DNA from: Paracoxiella cheracis
GTDB lineage: Bacteria; Pseudomonadota; Gammaproteobacteria; Coxiellales; Coxiellaceae
Direction of reading: 5' to 3'
DNA length: 64,000 bases
Assembly: GCF_049348705.1 (NCBI RefSeq)
Contig: NZ_CP186485.1
Span: 1,116,001-1,180,000 of the forward strand
Position 1 is the stretch's first letter. Every line of letters begins with the position of its first letter. The translations under genes and the position numbers were made by a program. Below, in pieces: positions 53,657-62,096 of this stretch. The notes under the pieces were generated by a model. The model was not told where the DNA came from and did no database searches. It saw only the letters and a program-made list of their open reading frames with translations.

Positions 53657-53970
53657 GATTTAGAAACTCACATTTTTTGATTATTGTCCTAACTGGCAAG
53701 GGATTTTATTTATCCAAAGTCCAAAATACACAAACGTTGGGTTTAGGCGATGTGTTGAAATTAGTCAGCAGTGACCAAAATCTTGACTTAACCTCAATTA
53801 GTAATAATGTAATTCAAGGTATTGAAATTATTGACACCACTGGCAGTGGCACCAATGAACTCACTTTAGATATTAATGATGTTCTCGACATTTCATCTGT
53901 AGAACTCTCGACTTGATCTGACAGTTGAGATTTATCGGACATATTTTCTGTCCGATAGATCGGATTCTAA

Positions 53971-55338
53971 TTACTCCTCTACCAGTTGCGTGTCGTGATT
54001 ACTGTGCGCCTTATTCAATTCATCTGCCGACACGCTTGGAATAGTTTTACATAGTTTATCTAATTCTTTTTCTTGTGCCAAATGCTTTGCATCAAGAAAA
54101 GTTTGCATGGGTGTTTTTCCATAACAACGCTCGCCGGAATGGGGCCTGACCTCATTATATGTTTTGATCCACGCATCAACGTCTTGTTGTAATTCTTCTA
54201 GGGAACGATATATTTTTTTTCGAAAAGCAACATCATACGATGCGCGCCATGGAGAGCGAAGCGAAGGCGCGTATTCCGCGGTAGGCTCGGATTTTTTGCC
54301 GAGCGTAAGCGACTGCAAAAAATCTTTACGAGCCGTCAAGTCATTTGAGAGCCCGTGCGTAGTCGAGCCGTGAGGTCGCGGAGCGCGGGCGACGAGGACG
54401 TCCGCGGCTATTTAAGTTGTCGCGTATTGCGAGTCGATTATTGACAGGGATGGCAATAATCTATCACGAGCATCGCGACACGCTTGAAATTCTTGTTTAA
54501 TCGTTTTATGAAAACGTTCACAAATACCATTGGTCTGCGGAGAACGTGCGCGTGTTTTCGAATGGTCAATGTCTTCAACTGCTAAATAAAGTTGATAGGC
54601 GTGGTTCTCAATTTTTCCACAATATTCCGTCCCGCGATCCGTGAGCATACGCAGCAATCGGATACCTTGCTCATTAAACCATGGCAATACACGTTCATTT
54701 AATAAATGAGCTGCCGTCATCGCTGTTTTCTCCGTGTATAACTTCGCAAAAGCGATTCTGCTATAGGTATCGACAAAAGTCTGCTCATAAATACGGCCAA
54801 CGCCCTTCATCGTGCCAACATAATACGTATCCTGAGAACCTAAATAACCTGGGTGTTCTGTTTCAATCTCGCCGTGCGCTTCTTTTTCTCGTTTTGATTT
54901 TTCTAATGCTTGTCATTGTTCTTCCGTTAATAACATACCGTCTTGCGCCGATTTCGCTTCAAGCGCTTTTAGTCGCTTCTTAAAAGTCTCTAGATCATTA
55001 CGTAGCCACACCGAACGAACTCCGCTGCTCGATACGATAATGCCTCGCGCCAGTAATTCATTGGCCGCACGTGCCTGACCTAACGCTGGGTTTTCAATAG
55101 CCAAAGCAATTACCGCTTCTTCTACATGTAACGGCACTCTATTTTTTTCATTCGGTTTCTTCTTACTCATATCATGGAGTGCTTCTTCGCCACCATTTTC
55201 ATAAAGTGTTTTGAAACGGTAAAAACTGTCGCGTGAATAACCCATAACCTTGCAGGCTTGTGAAACATTTCCCAATTGTTTAGACAGCTCTAGTAAACCT
55301 AATTTGGGTTTGATAATCTTTTCGGATACACTGGTCAT
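53971..55338 (-). pseudogene. IS481 transposase (copy 5) with in-frame UGA and an E1 insertion
   Basis: Same frame and same UGA as copies 2 and 3, plus E1 copy E inserted between KQEF and YDVAFRKK, just after the catalytic TNGICERFHK block. The element adds stops in this frame, so the protein is truncated. Confidence 0.92.
54238..54486 (+). repeat. E1 element, copy E (249 bp, full length)
   Basis: Inserted between CATCATA and AAATTCT of IS481 copy 5, antisense to the transposase. Comparison with uninterrupted copies 2, 3 and 4 shows an exact 249-bp gain and no duplication. Confidence 0.97.
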
Positions 55339-55429
55339 AATGACACTCCTCGTGTTGGTTGTTTAAGGTTGGTCAATTAAATTTTACTCTAACTGACCAG
55401 GAGTGTCAGATCAAGTCTGAAGGTTTACA

Positions 55430-55609
55430 AATTAAATAACCGCGGACGTCCTCCTCACCCGCGCTCCGCGACCTCACGGCTCGACTACGCACGGGCTCTC
55501 AACTGACTCGACGCCTCGTAAAGATTTTTTGCAGTCGCTTACGCTCGGCAAAAAATCCCAGCCTACCCCAGAATACGCCCCTTCGCTTCGCTCTCCATCG
55601 CGCGCATCG
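55430..55609 (-). repeat. E1 element, copy F (diverged, 3' end lost)
   Basis: About 178 bp match the E1 5' two thirds in minus orientation, with around a dozen substitutions, most of them G to C on the plus strand as written. The last about 70 bp of the element are missing where IS481 copy 5 abuts. The 5' end CGATGCGCG is intact, with left flank CCGC in element orientation. Confidence 0.88.
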
Positions 55610-55725
55610 GCGGCAAGCGTGTGTGGTATATCTAAACTAAAAAATTGTTTGCCAAAATAAACACGCAAAATATCACCGACACGAAACGGCAAGAGATTAT
55701 TAATCCCATTACCAATGCCTGTGAC
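55610..55725 (-). pseudogene. internal fragment of a flippase-like / LPG-synthase-TM-family membrane protein gene
   Basis: The minus strand is open throughout and reads VTGIGNGINNLLPFRVGDIL followed by RVYFGKQFFSLDIPHTLAA. The N-x-x-LPFRVGD-xLR pattern is characteristic of the lysylphosphatidylglycerol synthase transmembrane/YbhN-type (UPF0104, AglD) family. The piece is bounded by IS4 copy IV on one side and E1 copy F on the other, so only about 38 codons survive. Its other parts are not in the window. Confidence 0.6.
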
Positions 55726-57446
55726 TTGGACTTTGGATAAATAAAATCCCTTGCCAGTTAGGACAATAATCAAAAAATGTGAGTTTCTAAATCTTAAGCT
55801 GTTTTTTGCAGCAATTCGTAGAATTTCTCAGGTGTAAAATTTATTTTATCCAACCATGATTTTACTATCCCAATCAAATCCTCTATTTTTTCAGGGTCTG
55901 AGTTTTGCGTCTTTTCTTCAGTCCTCTGAATCGTTTTAATTTTCGAGTTGCTATTTTTGAAAATAGCAGGATGTCGCGTGCGTTTCCCCTGCGTATCACC
56001 TTTGGTTCTGCCTTGCGGATTACCGCGTGGTTTGCAGAGATTAGCAGGCGTGCCAACGGTATCAAGCACCGTAGAAAAACCCCGTTGCGTTTGTGAAGGG
56101 GTCGCAGTTATTGATGGTTTTTCGTTATCCACTTGGAAGCTCGGCAAATACCGCTCCCATTTTTTCGGTAAAATCGGGGCAAGATTCCTCGCTAGATAAA
56201 GTTGCGTATACGCTAATGCTGTCATCCGCCACCAATCTTCTTCGTGCTTAACATCCGGTGTTTGGTATCGGTCAAATAACAGTTTGTCTTTACCAAAACG
56301 AAAGTAGTGTTCAATGTCATAGCGTCTATCGTAATAGTGATAGGCTTCTAATGCTGTGATTTCATTACGTCGTTCACCAGCGAGTCCTAACCAGAGTGGA
56401 TTTTTATATAAAGATTTACCGTTAGCATCAACCGCAACCAATTGCACAACAGTAACAGGATGCTCATATCCTTTAAATTGCTTTGAACCACGCAGTAATT
56501 GGTCACGCCATATTTTAATCTCCAATTGGTAAGTTTTGCCACTGCGGGTTGTAATGGGTTGCTGCACAATCTCATCGGATTCACGGTGAGTCGTGCTGTC
56601 GTTTAGTTTCATCGCATCACCATAGCGTTTTATACTTCCTGAGGTATTATCTTCTATTGATGCGGGCGCGAAAACATTACGGGTACTGTTAAAACGGAAA
56701 AGATGTACCCAATTGGGATTTTCGCTAACCAGTTTACGGCAAGCTTCTGTACCATATTTTGAATCAGCCACGCTAACCACCAATTTATGAGTAAGCGCTA
56801 AGTCTGCAATACAACGGTTAATTTGCTGCATCCCAACTACATTGCCTTTTTCATCGCTTTTAACGCGCCTCGTATCCAGTGGAACTAACCAATGCTTTTC
56901 TTGAGCTGCACCATCATTGGGCAATAGTGATACCGTTGAATATTCATGTCCAATGGTAATCGGTTTGTTACCCGGTGCTGGATTAGGGCTGTAAACCACA
57001 TGGCGATCTTCAACACAGTGTGCACTTTGACGCGACTGTGGTGTCGTATCCGCAATAATGATCACACGGTCATCGCTATGACTCACATGTTCATATTGTA
57101 TTTTCATCATGCTATCCCAACAATTTGCTACCGACAAACCATCGCTAATCGCATCGGTAATACTACTGTATTCACGTTCAAAGTATGGCGATTCACATAA
57201 TTCTATAGGTGTTTTGCAGCGATGGCCATGGCTTGAAAGGGCATCGAGTAAATTCATATTGGCATCGCGTCGCGCGGGGAAGATGTTGTAGAGGAATGTA
57301 CGGAATTGTTTTAGTTTTTCTGTCGCTAACATCGTTTGTTCCTTATTTTATTTTTTCGAACAAACGTTGTTTACAACGTAAAATTTTTTTTCGGTTTCTA
57401 TGTCAAGCAATTTTTAATTATTTTTATAAATTTATCCAAAGTCCAA
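55726..57446 (-). mobile_element. IS4-type element, copy IV (1,721 bp, no TSD)
   Basis: Complete with both terminal repeats; flanks TGTGAC and TATGAG are not duplicated. Left neighbour is the flippase fragment, right neighbour an IS481 fragment. Confidence 0.93.
55794..57332 (-). CDS. IS4-type DDE transposase (copy IV)
   Basis: Intact 512-aa frame. It combines the 5' variant of copy I with the 3' variant (KFYELLQKTA) of copy II and has a private substitution (IATRKLK for IATQKLK in an overlapping frame). Catalytic residues are retained. Confidence 0.9.
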   Translation of the reverse strand: MLATEKLKQFRTFLYNIFPARRDANMNLLDALSSHGHRCKTPIELCESPYFEREYSSITDAISDGLSVANCWDSMMKIQYEHVSHSDDRVIIIADTTPQSRQSAHCVEDRHVVYSPNPAPGNKPITIGHEYSTVSLLPNDGAAQEKHWLVPLDTRRVKSDEKGNVVGMQQINRCIADLALTHKLVVSVADSKYGTEACRKLVSENPNWVHLFRFNSTRNVFAPASIEDNTSGSIKRYGDAMKLNDSTTHRESDEIVQQPITTRSGKTYQLEIKIWRDQLLRGSKQFKGYEHPVTVVQLVAVDANGKSLYKNPLWLGLAGERRNEITALEAYHYYDRRYDIEHYFRFGKDKLLFDRYQTPDVKHEEDWWRMTALAYTQLYLARNLAPILPKKWERYLPSFQVDNEKPSITATPSQTQRGFSTVLDTVGTPANLCKPRGNPQGRTKGDTQGKRTRHPAIFKNSNSKIKTIQRTEEKTQNSDPEKIEDLIGIVKSWLDKINFTPEKFYELLQKTA

Positions 57447-57705
57447 TATGAGGTCAGGCCCCATTCCGGCGAGCGTTGTTATGGAAAAACACCCATGCAA
57501 ACTTTTCTTGATGCAAAGCATTTGGCACAAGAAAAAGAATTAGATAAACTATGTAAAACTATTCCAAGCGTGTCGGCAGATGAATTGAATAAGGCGCACA
57601 GTAATCACGACACGCAACTGGTAGAGGAGTAATTAGAATCCGATCTATCGGACAGAAAATATGTCCCATAAATCTCAACTGTCAGATCAAGTCGAGAGTT
57701 CTACA
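57447..57705 (+). mobile_element. IS481-family element, partial copy 6 (C-terminal end fragment)
   Basis: About 258 bp from the NEVRPHSGERCYGK codons to the intact TTCTACA terminus. The upstream part is replaced by IS4 copy IV. One base change lies in the TGTCCGAT palindrome (TGTCCCAT). The following 214 bp up to pyrD are AT-rich with no gene seen. Confidence 0.88.
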
Positions 57706-57919
57706 CTTTACTCATTATTTATTACCCTTTATTTATTTTTAAATTTGCTATATGTGATAATTGGAAAAAATAGCTTGCGCATCATAGCAGCGATTCTTTA
57801 AATTAATCTTAAATGAGAATAATTAATGTTATTTTAAATTTTTCCGTAGTCTACAAAGGATATTCAAACCGTATGTATACGTAAGTGATTGGAATACATC
57901 ACACAAAAACAAGCTAAAA

Positions 57920-58933
57920 CTAACGAGCAAGACGATTCACAATATCGCGGATTAAATGTGGTCCACGATAAATTAAACCCGTGTAAACTTGCACTAAGCT
58001 TGCACCGGCATTAAAGAGCGACGCGGCATCATCGGGGGTGACAATGCCGCCAACGGCGATGATGGGGACTTGATTATTTAAAATTTGATGGAGTCGCTCA
58101 ACTATGCGCAGCGTCATCGGCAATAAAGGTTGACCGCTCAGTCCACCTTTTTCATCGGCATATGGCAGGCCTTTGACGCCAGCATGATTTAGCGTGGTAT
58201 TCACAGCGACAATCCCTTCGATGCGATGGTTTAATGCAATGTGAGCGACCTCCTCCACTTGCTCCATGGTTAAGTCCGGCGAAATTTTTAATAATAAAGG
58301 CACCTGGCGAAGATGCTCATCGGCTAGTCGTCTCTGAGCCTGTTTCAAATGATTTAACATGTCATGCAAATACATTTCCATCTGCAACTCACGCAAGCCG
58401 GGTGTGTTTGGCGAGGAAATATTAATCGTGACGAAATCTGCATATGGATACACTTTTTCAAAACAGATGCGATAATCATCGAGCGCTTTGTCTAGTGGGG
58501 TATCTTTATTTTTGCCGATATTTACGCCAAGAATGCCTTTTATTTTGCGTTTTTTTAATTGGGAAACCAGATGATCAACGCCGAGATTATTAAAACCCAT
58601 CCGATTAATTAACGCATTGGCTCGAGGAAGACGAAATAAGCGCGGCTTCGGATTGCCAGGTTGTGGCTTCGGCGTTACGGCACCGACTTCAAGAAAACCA
58701 AAACCTAAGCCCAGTAGCGCATCGATACACTCACCATTTTTGTCGAAACCCGCTGCCAAGCCAACAGGATTAGGAAACTCCAAGCCCCATAGTTTCACGA
58801 TTTTTTTGGGAAAACGCGCCCTTATTTTTTTTGCAAGCCACGGGCAATAAAACCATTTTAATAATTTTAATACAAAATGATGCGCACACTCAGGCGCAAA
58901 CAAAAATAAAATGGGGCGTAAAAGTCTATACAT
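57920..58933 (-). CDS. pyrD: dihydroorotate dehydrogenase (quinone), class 2
   Basis: This is a 337-aa membrane-associated flavoenzyme of pyrimidine synthesis that passes electrons to quinone. The N-terminal helix MYRLLRPILFLFAPECAHHF for membrane docking marks class 2. FMN-site blocks: GLAAGFDKNGE, GFGFLEVGAVTPKPQPGNP, and FVTINISSPNTPGLR with the catalytic Ser. GGLSGQPLLP and IIAVGGIVTPDDA complete the barrel. It overlaps the end of the upstream gene by 8 bp. Confidence 0.96.
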   Translation of the reverse strand: MYRLLRPILFLFAPECAHHFVLKLLKWFYCPWLAKKIRARFPKKIVKLWGLEFPNPVGLAAGFDKNGECIDALLGLGFGFLEVGAVTPKPQPGNPKPRLFRLPRANALINRMGFNNLGVDHLVSQLKKRKIKGILGVNIGKNKDTPLDKALDDYRICFEKVYPYADFVTINISSPNTPGLRELQMEMYLHDMLNHLKQAQRRLADEHLRQVPLLLKISPDLTMEQVEEVAHIALNHRIEGIVAVNTTLNHAGVKGLPYADEKGGLSGQPLLPMTLRIVERLHQILNNQVPIIAVGGIVTPDDAASLFNAGASLVQVYTGLIYRGPHLIRDIVNRLAR

Positions 58934-59621
58934 CGTCGGTTATAGTACACGCTTTAGCCGAAATTCGCAGCATGGCATTGCTACCTTTTTGTAATTTGTA
59001 AGGCACTTCGCGAACCTCAACACCGAAATTTGACTGTTGCAAATTCAACATTACCGTTCCCAATGCCGAGGCTACCTCACCGTGTGCATCCAATAGCGGA
59101 AACACAGGCACCTCATGGGCAACGCGACATAATTCCGCAACCATCGCCTCGGGTGAGGCCTCTTTATTGCGAAATAACAAATCGGGACACAGCGCCAATT
59201 CAAATTCAAAATCCGCAAACGGCAATGCTGGTAATTTTGCAGCGCGATAGCGACCTTCTAATTTCCCCTGCGAATAATCCGTTACAAAAATTTGCGCGTA
59301 ATGATTCCAAGCGTTGACTATATTTTCCAGTGTTTTTTCGCCCTCGCCTTGAATCCGATCGGCATACTCATGCAAATGCGTCGCCAGATGTTGAATAATA
59401 TTATCCGCGTGTTTTGACATATCCAGCGGCGTTAAATCGTAGTGTGGGTCGCCACTGATGATGTCATATCCGCGCTCATACATTTCAGCATTGAAACTTG
59501 AAATGCCAGCAGGATAATCCAAAATCGATTGCGCTAAATCACGATCCGTTAACGCAAACATATGCTGATAATCATTCAAGCTGTGCACCCAACTTGGAAT
59601 TAAGGGGGTTTCTATTTTCAT
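58926..59621 (-). CDS. SAM-methyltransferase-like protein (231 aa)
   Basis: This is a soluble 231-aa protein with a degenerate class I methyltransferase motif, SILDYPAGISSFNAEMYERG (about 31-50), where D-P-A-G replaces the usual E/D-x-G-x-G loop, then DIISGDPHYDL. Later blocks FEFELALCPDLLF and EVPVFPLLDAHGEVA resemble the post-motif strands of the same fold. Similar proteins are annotated as hypothetical or SAM-dependent methyltransferase in related genomes. Substrate unknown. It is translationally coupled to pyrD by an 8-bp overlap. Confidence in the fold is moderate. Confidence 0.6.
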   Translation of the reverse strand: MKIETPLIPSWVHSLNDYQHMFALTDRDLAQSILDYPAGISSFNAEMYERGYDIISGDPHYDLTPLDMSKHADNIIQHLATHLHEYADRIQGEGEKTLENIVNAWNHYAQIFVTDYSQGKLEGRYRAAKLPALPFADFEFELALCPDLLFRNKEASPEAMVAELCRVAHEVPVFPLLDAHGEVASALGTVMLNLQQSNFGVEVREVPYKLQKGSNAMLRISAKACTITDDV

Positions 59622-59731
59622 TCTTTTTACACCTTCCTGGCTTCCCCCTCCGACTTAAGACTTCGCCAGAGAGGAGTTTATCGGCTACAATAGCCATCAC
59701 AAACGAGCTAACTAAACAGGATAATCATAGC

Positions 59732-60892
59732 ATGATTCATGGAGTCGATTTCCAGTTCAACGATACAATCAATCTCTTGCGCGATTCTGTTCAAGAATTT
59801 AGCAAGCATGAAATTGCGCCTCGAGCCGCTGAGATTGATCACAACAATCAATTTCCGCGCGATCTTTGGCCAAAATTGGGCGCATTGGGTGTGCTTGGCA
59901 TCACGGCCAGTGAAGAATATGGTGGCGCAAACATGGGTTATTTAGCGCATGTTTGCGCCATGGAAGAAATTAGCCGTGCCTCCGGTTCGGTAGGCTTGAG
60001 TTATGGTGCGCACTCCAACCTTTGTGTCAATCAAATCAATCGCTTTGGCACAAAAGTACAAAAGGAACGCTTTCTACCCAAGCTCATCAGCGGTGAATAT
60101 TTGGGCGCCTTGGCAATGAGCGAAGCGGGCTCAGGGTCAGACGTCGTGAGCATGCGCTTGCGCGCACAAGAACGCGACGATCACTTTGTTTTCAACGGCA
60201 CTAAAATGTGGATCACCAACGGTCCCGAGGCAGATGTGTTAGTGGTTTATGCCAAAACTGATCCCGAGGCAAATTCTCATGGCATCACCACATTTTTAAT
60301 CACAAAAGATCTTAAAGGTTTTAAAACCGCACAGAAGCTCGACAAAATGGGAATGCGTGGTTCTGATACGTGTGAACTCGTGTTTGAAGACTGCATCGTG
60401 CCCAAAGAAAATATATTGGGTGAGCTCAATAAAGGCGTTGAAGTATTAATGAGCGGCCTCGATTACGAGCGTGTGGTGTTGGGTGGTGGTCCTTTGGGTC
60501 TCATGCAAGCGAGCCTTGACGTCGTGTTGCCTTATATTCATGAGCGCAAACAATTTGGTAAGGCAATCGGTGAATTTCAATTAATTAGAGCCAAGGTTGC
60601 TGATATGTATACCGCTTTAAATGCGAGTCGCGCGTATTTATACGCCGTAGCGCAAGCATGCGACAACGGTGTTGTCAAAGCAAAAGATGCAGCGAGTGCG
60701 TTAATGTTTGCTTCAGAAAATGCAACACAAGTAGCACTGCAAGCCATACAATGTCTCGGTGGAAATGGTTACATTAACGAATTTCCGGTCGCACGTTTAT
60801 TACGCGATGCAAAACTTTATGAAATCGGTGCGGGCACTTCTGAAATTCGCCGGATTATCGTAGGCCGAGAATTGTTTAAAGAAACAAATTAG
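59732..60892 (+). CDS. liuA: isovaleryl-CoA dehydrogenase
   Basis: This is a 386-aa acyl-CoA dehydrogenase flavoprotein. The catalytic Glu is E246 in LDYERVVLGGGPLG, the helix position used by isovaleryl-CoA dehydrogenase rather than the C-terminal position of most relatives, where here the loop reads YEIGAGTSEIRR. FAD blocks AMSEAGSGSDVVSM and MWITNGPEADVLVVYAK are also present. It converts isovaleryl-CoA to 3-methylcrotonyl-CoA in leucine breakdown. The start is MIHGVDFQF with AGGA upstream; the longer frame upstream crosses the divergent gene. First gene of the leucine operon. Confidence 0.93.
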   Translation: MIHGVDFQFNDTINLLRDSVQEFSKHEIAPRAAEIDHNNQFPRDLWPKLGALGVLGITASEEYGGANMGYLAHVCAMEEISRASGSVGLSYGAHSNLCVNQINRFGTKVQKERFLPKLISGEYLGALAMSEAGSGSDVVSMRLRAQERDDHFVFNGTKMWITNGPEADVLVVYAKTDPEANSHGITTFLITKDLKGFKTAQKLDKMGMRGSDTCELVFEDCIVPKENILGELNKGVEVLMSGLDYERVVLGGGPLGLMQASLDVVLPYIHERKQFGKAIGEFQLIRAKVADMYTALNASRAYLYAVAQACDNGVVKAKDAASALMFASENATQVALQAIQCLGGNGYINEFPVARLLRDAKLYEIGAGTSEIRRIIVGRELFKETN

Positions 60893-60900
60893 GGGGATTC

Positions 60901-62085
60901 ATGTCAAACGATCCAATTGTTATAGTCGGTGCCGCTCGCACCCCAATGGGACATTTTGGCGGCTATTTTAAAGACTTGCCAGCCTCGCAGTTAGGCGCCG
61001 CTGCCATTAAAGCGGCTATTGAGCGTGCGAATTTATCTCCAGCAGATATTCAAGAAGTATTAATGGGCTGCGTTTTGCAAGCAGGTCAAGGGCAAGCACC
61101 AGCGCGCCAAGCAATGATAGCGGCTGGCATACCCGTCAATGCTGGCGCCACAACCATTAATAAAATGTGTGGCTCTGGTATGAAAGCCATCATGATTGGT
61201 CATGATGAAATTGTTGCGGATTCTTTTGCAACCGTCATTGCAGGCGGCATGGAAAACATGTCGTGGGCGCCCTACCTCATTCCAAAAGCGCGTTTTGGTT
61301 ATCGCTTGGGGCATGCTGAAATTTACGATCACATGATGTTAGATGGTTTAGAAGATGCCTACGATAAAGGCAAAGCCATGGGCGTGTTTGCAGAAAACTG
61401 TGTGGAAAAATATCATGCCACGCGTGAGGCGATGGATAAATTTGCGCTTGAATCTTTACACCGCGCTAAAAAAGCGAATGAAGATGGTACATTTTCCGAA
61501 GAAATTGTTCCGATCACCATTAAAACACGCACGGAAGATATTACCGTCACGCAAGATGAAAATGCTATGAAAGCCAATCCCGAAAAAATCCCTAAATTAC
61601 GGACGGCTTTTAAAAAAGAAGGTAAAGTGACTGCCGCTAATTCAAGCTCAATTTCCGATGGCGCTGCGGCAGTCGTATTAATGAAAGCCTCGGAAGCTAA
61701 AAAGCGCCATCTAAAACCGCTTGCTAAAATCGTGGGCCATGCAACCCATTCACAAGAACCCGCTTGGTTTACCACCGCACCCATCGGCGCGATTCAAAAC
61801 TTATTGCAGAAAATAAATTGGAATAAAGACGATGTCGATTTGTATGAAATTAACGAGGCTTTTGCGATCGTAACCATGGCAGCGATGAAAGATTTAGATT
61901 TACCGCATGATAAAGTGAATATTCACGGTGGCGCTTGTGCATTGGGCCATCCGATTGGAGCATCCGGCGCGAGAATTATCGTCACCCTGCTCTATGCCTT
62001 ACGTCAAAAAAATCTAAAGCGTGGCATCGCGAGTTTATGCATTGGCGGCGGTGAAGCCACAGCAGTTGCGATTGAATTAGTATAA
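60901..62085 (+). CDS. atoB: acetyl-CoA C-acetyltransferase (thiolase)
   Basis: This is a 394-aa biosynthetic-type thiolase. The nucleophile is C90 (NKMCGSGMK), with H350 (GGACALGHPIGASG) and C380 (SLCIGGG). EINEAFAIV is conserved. It interconverts acetoacetyl-CoA and acetyl-CoA and would use acetoacetate from the final step of leucine degradation. It starts 8 bp after the dehydrogenase, with GGGGG-like SD, so it is in the same operon. Confidence 0.95.
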   Translation: MSNDPIVIVGAARTPMGHFGGYFKDLPASQLGAAAIKAAIERANLSPADIQEVLMGCVLQAGQGQAPARQAMIAAGIPVNAGATTINKMCGSGMKAIMIGHDEIVADSFATVIAGGMENMSWAPYLIPKARFGYRLGHAEIYDHMMLDGLEDAYDKGKAMGVFAENCVEKYHATREAMDKFALESLHRAKKANEDGTFSEEIVPITIKTRTEDITVTQDENAMKANPEKIPKLRTAFKKEGKVTAANSSSISDGAAAVVLMKASEAKKRHLKPLAKIVGHATHSQEPAWFTTAPIGAIQNLLQKINWNKDDVDLYEINEAFAIVTMAAMKDLDLPHDKVNIHGGACALGHPIGASGARIIVTLLYALRQKNLKRGIASLCIGGGEATAVAIELV

Positions 62086-62096
62086 GGAAATCCATA

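Larger units (their letters stand above)
51755..53724 (+). mobile_element. IS4-type element, copy III (1,721 bp plus a 249-bp E1 insert), with AATACA TSD
   Basis: Both terminal repeats are intact and the element is flanked by AATACA, the same 6-bp target as copy I. Total length 1,970 bp equals 1,721 + 249 exactly. Inserted in the RTX adhesin gene. Confidence 0.95.
49651..53897 (+). pseudogene. large RTX/retention-module adhesin gene, shredded by E1, IS4 and IS481 insertions
   Basis: The start MDIYRVSQEGRITEIKSHET leads into a domain (FGQVLVASEGTQIFPNDLI, SNSQVVLS) that resembles the N-terminal retention module of LapA-like adhesins. Then come a Pro/Glu/Thr linker, a frameshift near 50,085-50,095, Ig/cadherin-like repeats (TDGIAGNTGPGGVNVS, VLAINDAPLLS, SVTDVDSASF), and RTX nonapeptides GGAGDDSL, GGTGADTLL and GGAGDDTLF near 51,640-51,710. 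Removing E1 copy C rejoins MGAVINTIEVGQRIEEI; removing IS4 copy III rejoins GGDNTQTLGLGDVLKLV. The frame continues to VLDISS and is then cut by IS481 copy 5, beyond which no RTX sequence follows. About 2.0 kb of native coding sequence remains. A type I secretion substrate in origin; now non-functional. Confidence 0.85.
53898..55429 (-). mobile_element. IS481-family element, copy 5 (1,283 bp plus a 249-bp E1 insert)
   Basis: Both ends are intact; length 1,532 bp equals 1,283 + 249. The left flank is the RTX adhesin gene, the right flank a diverged E1 fragment next to an unrelated flippase-like gene. No target duplication, so a deletion or rearrangement accompanied it. Confidence 0.93.

Noticed and set aside
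3739..55609. E1 or IS copies as a CRISPR array
   Set aside because: Copies are hundreds of bases long, unevenly spaced, and there are no cas genes or short regular repeats.
57336..57632. A 98-codon frame running from the IS4 end into IS481 DNA
   Set aside because: It crosses the junction of two mobile elements and only carries the last part of a transposase.
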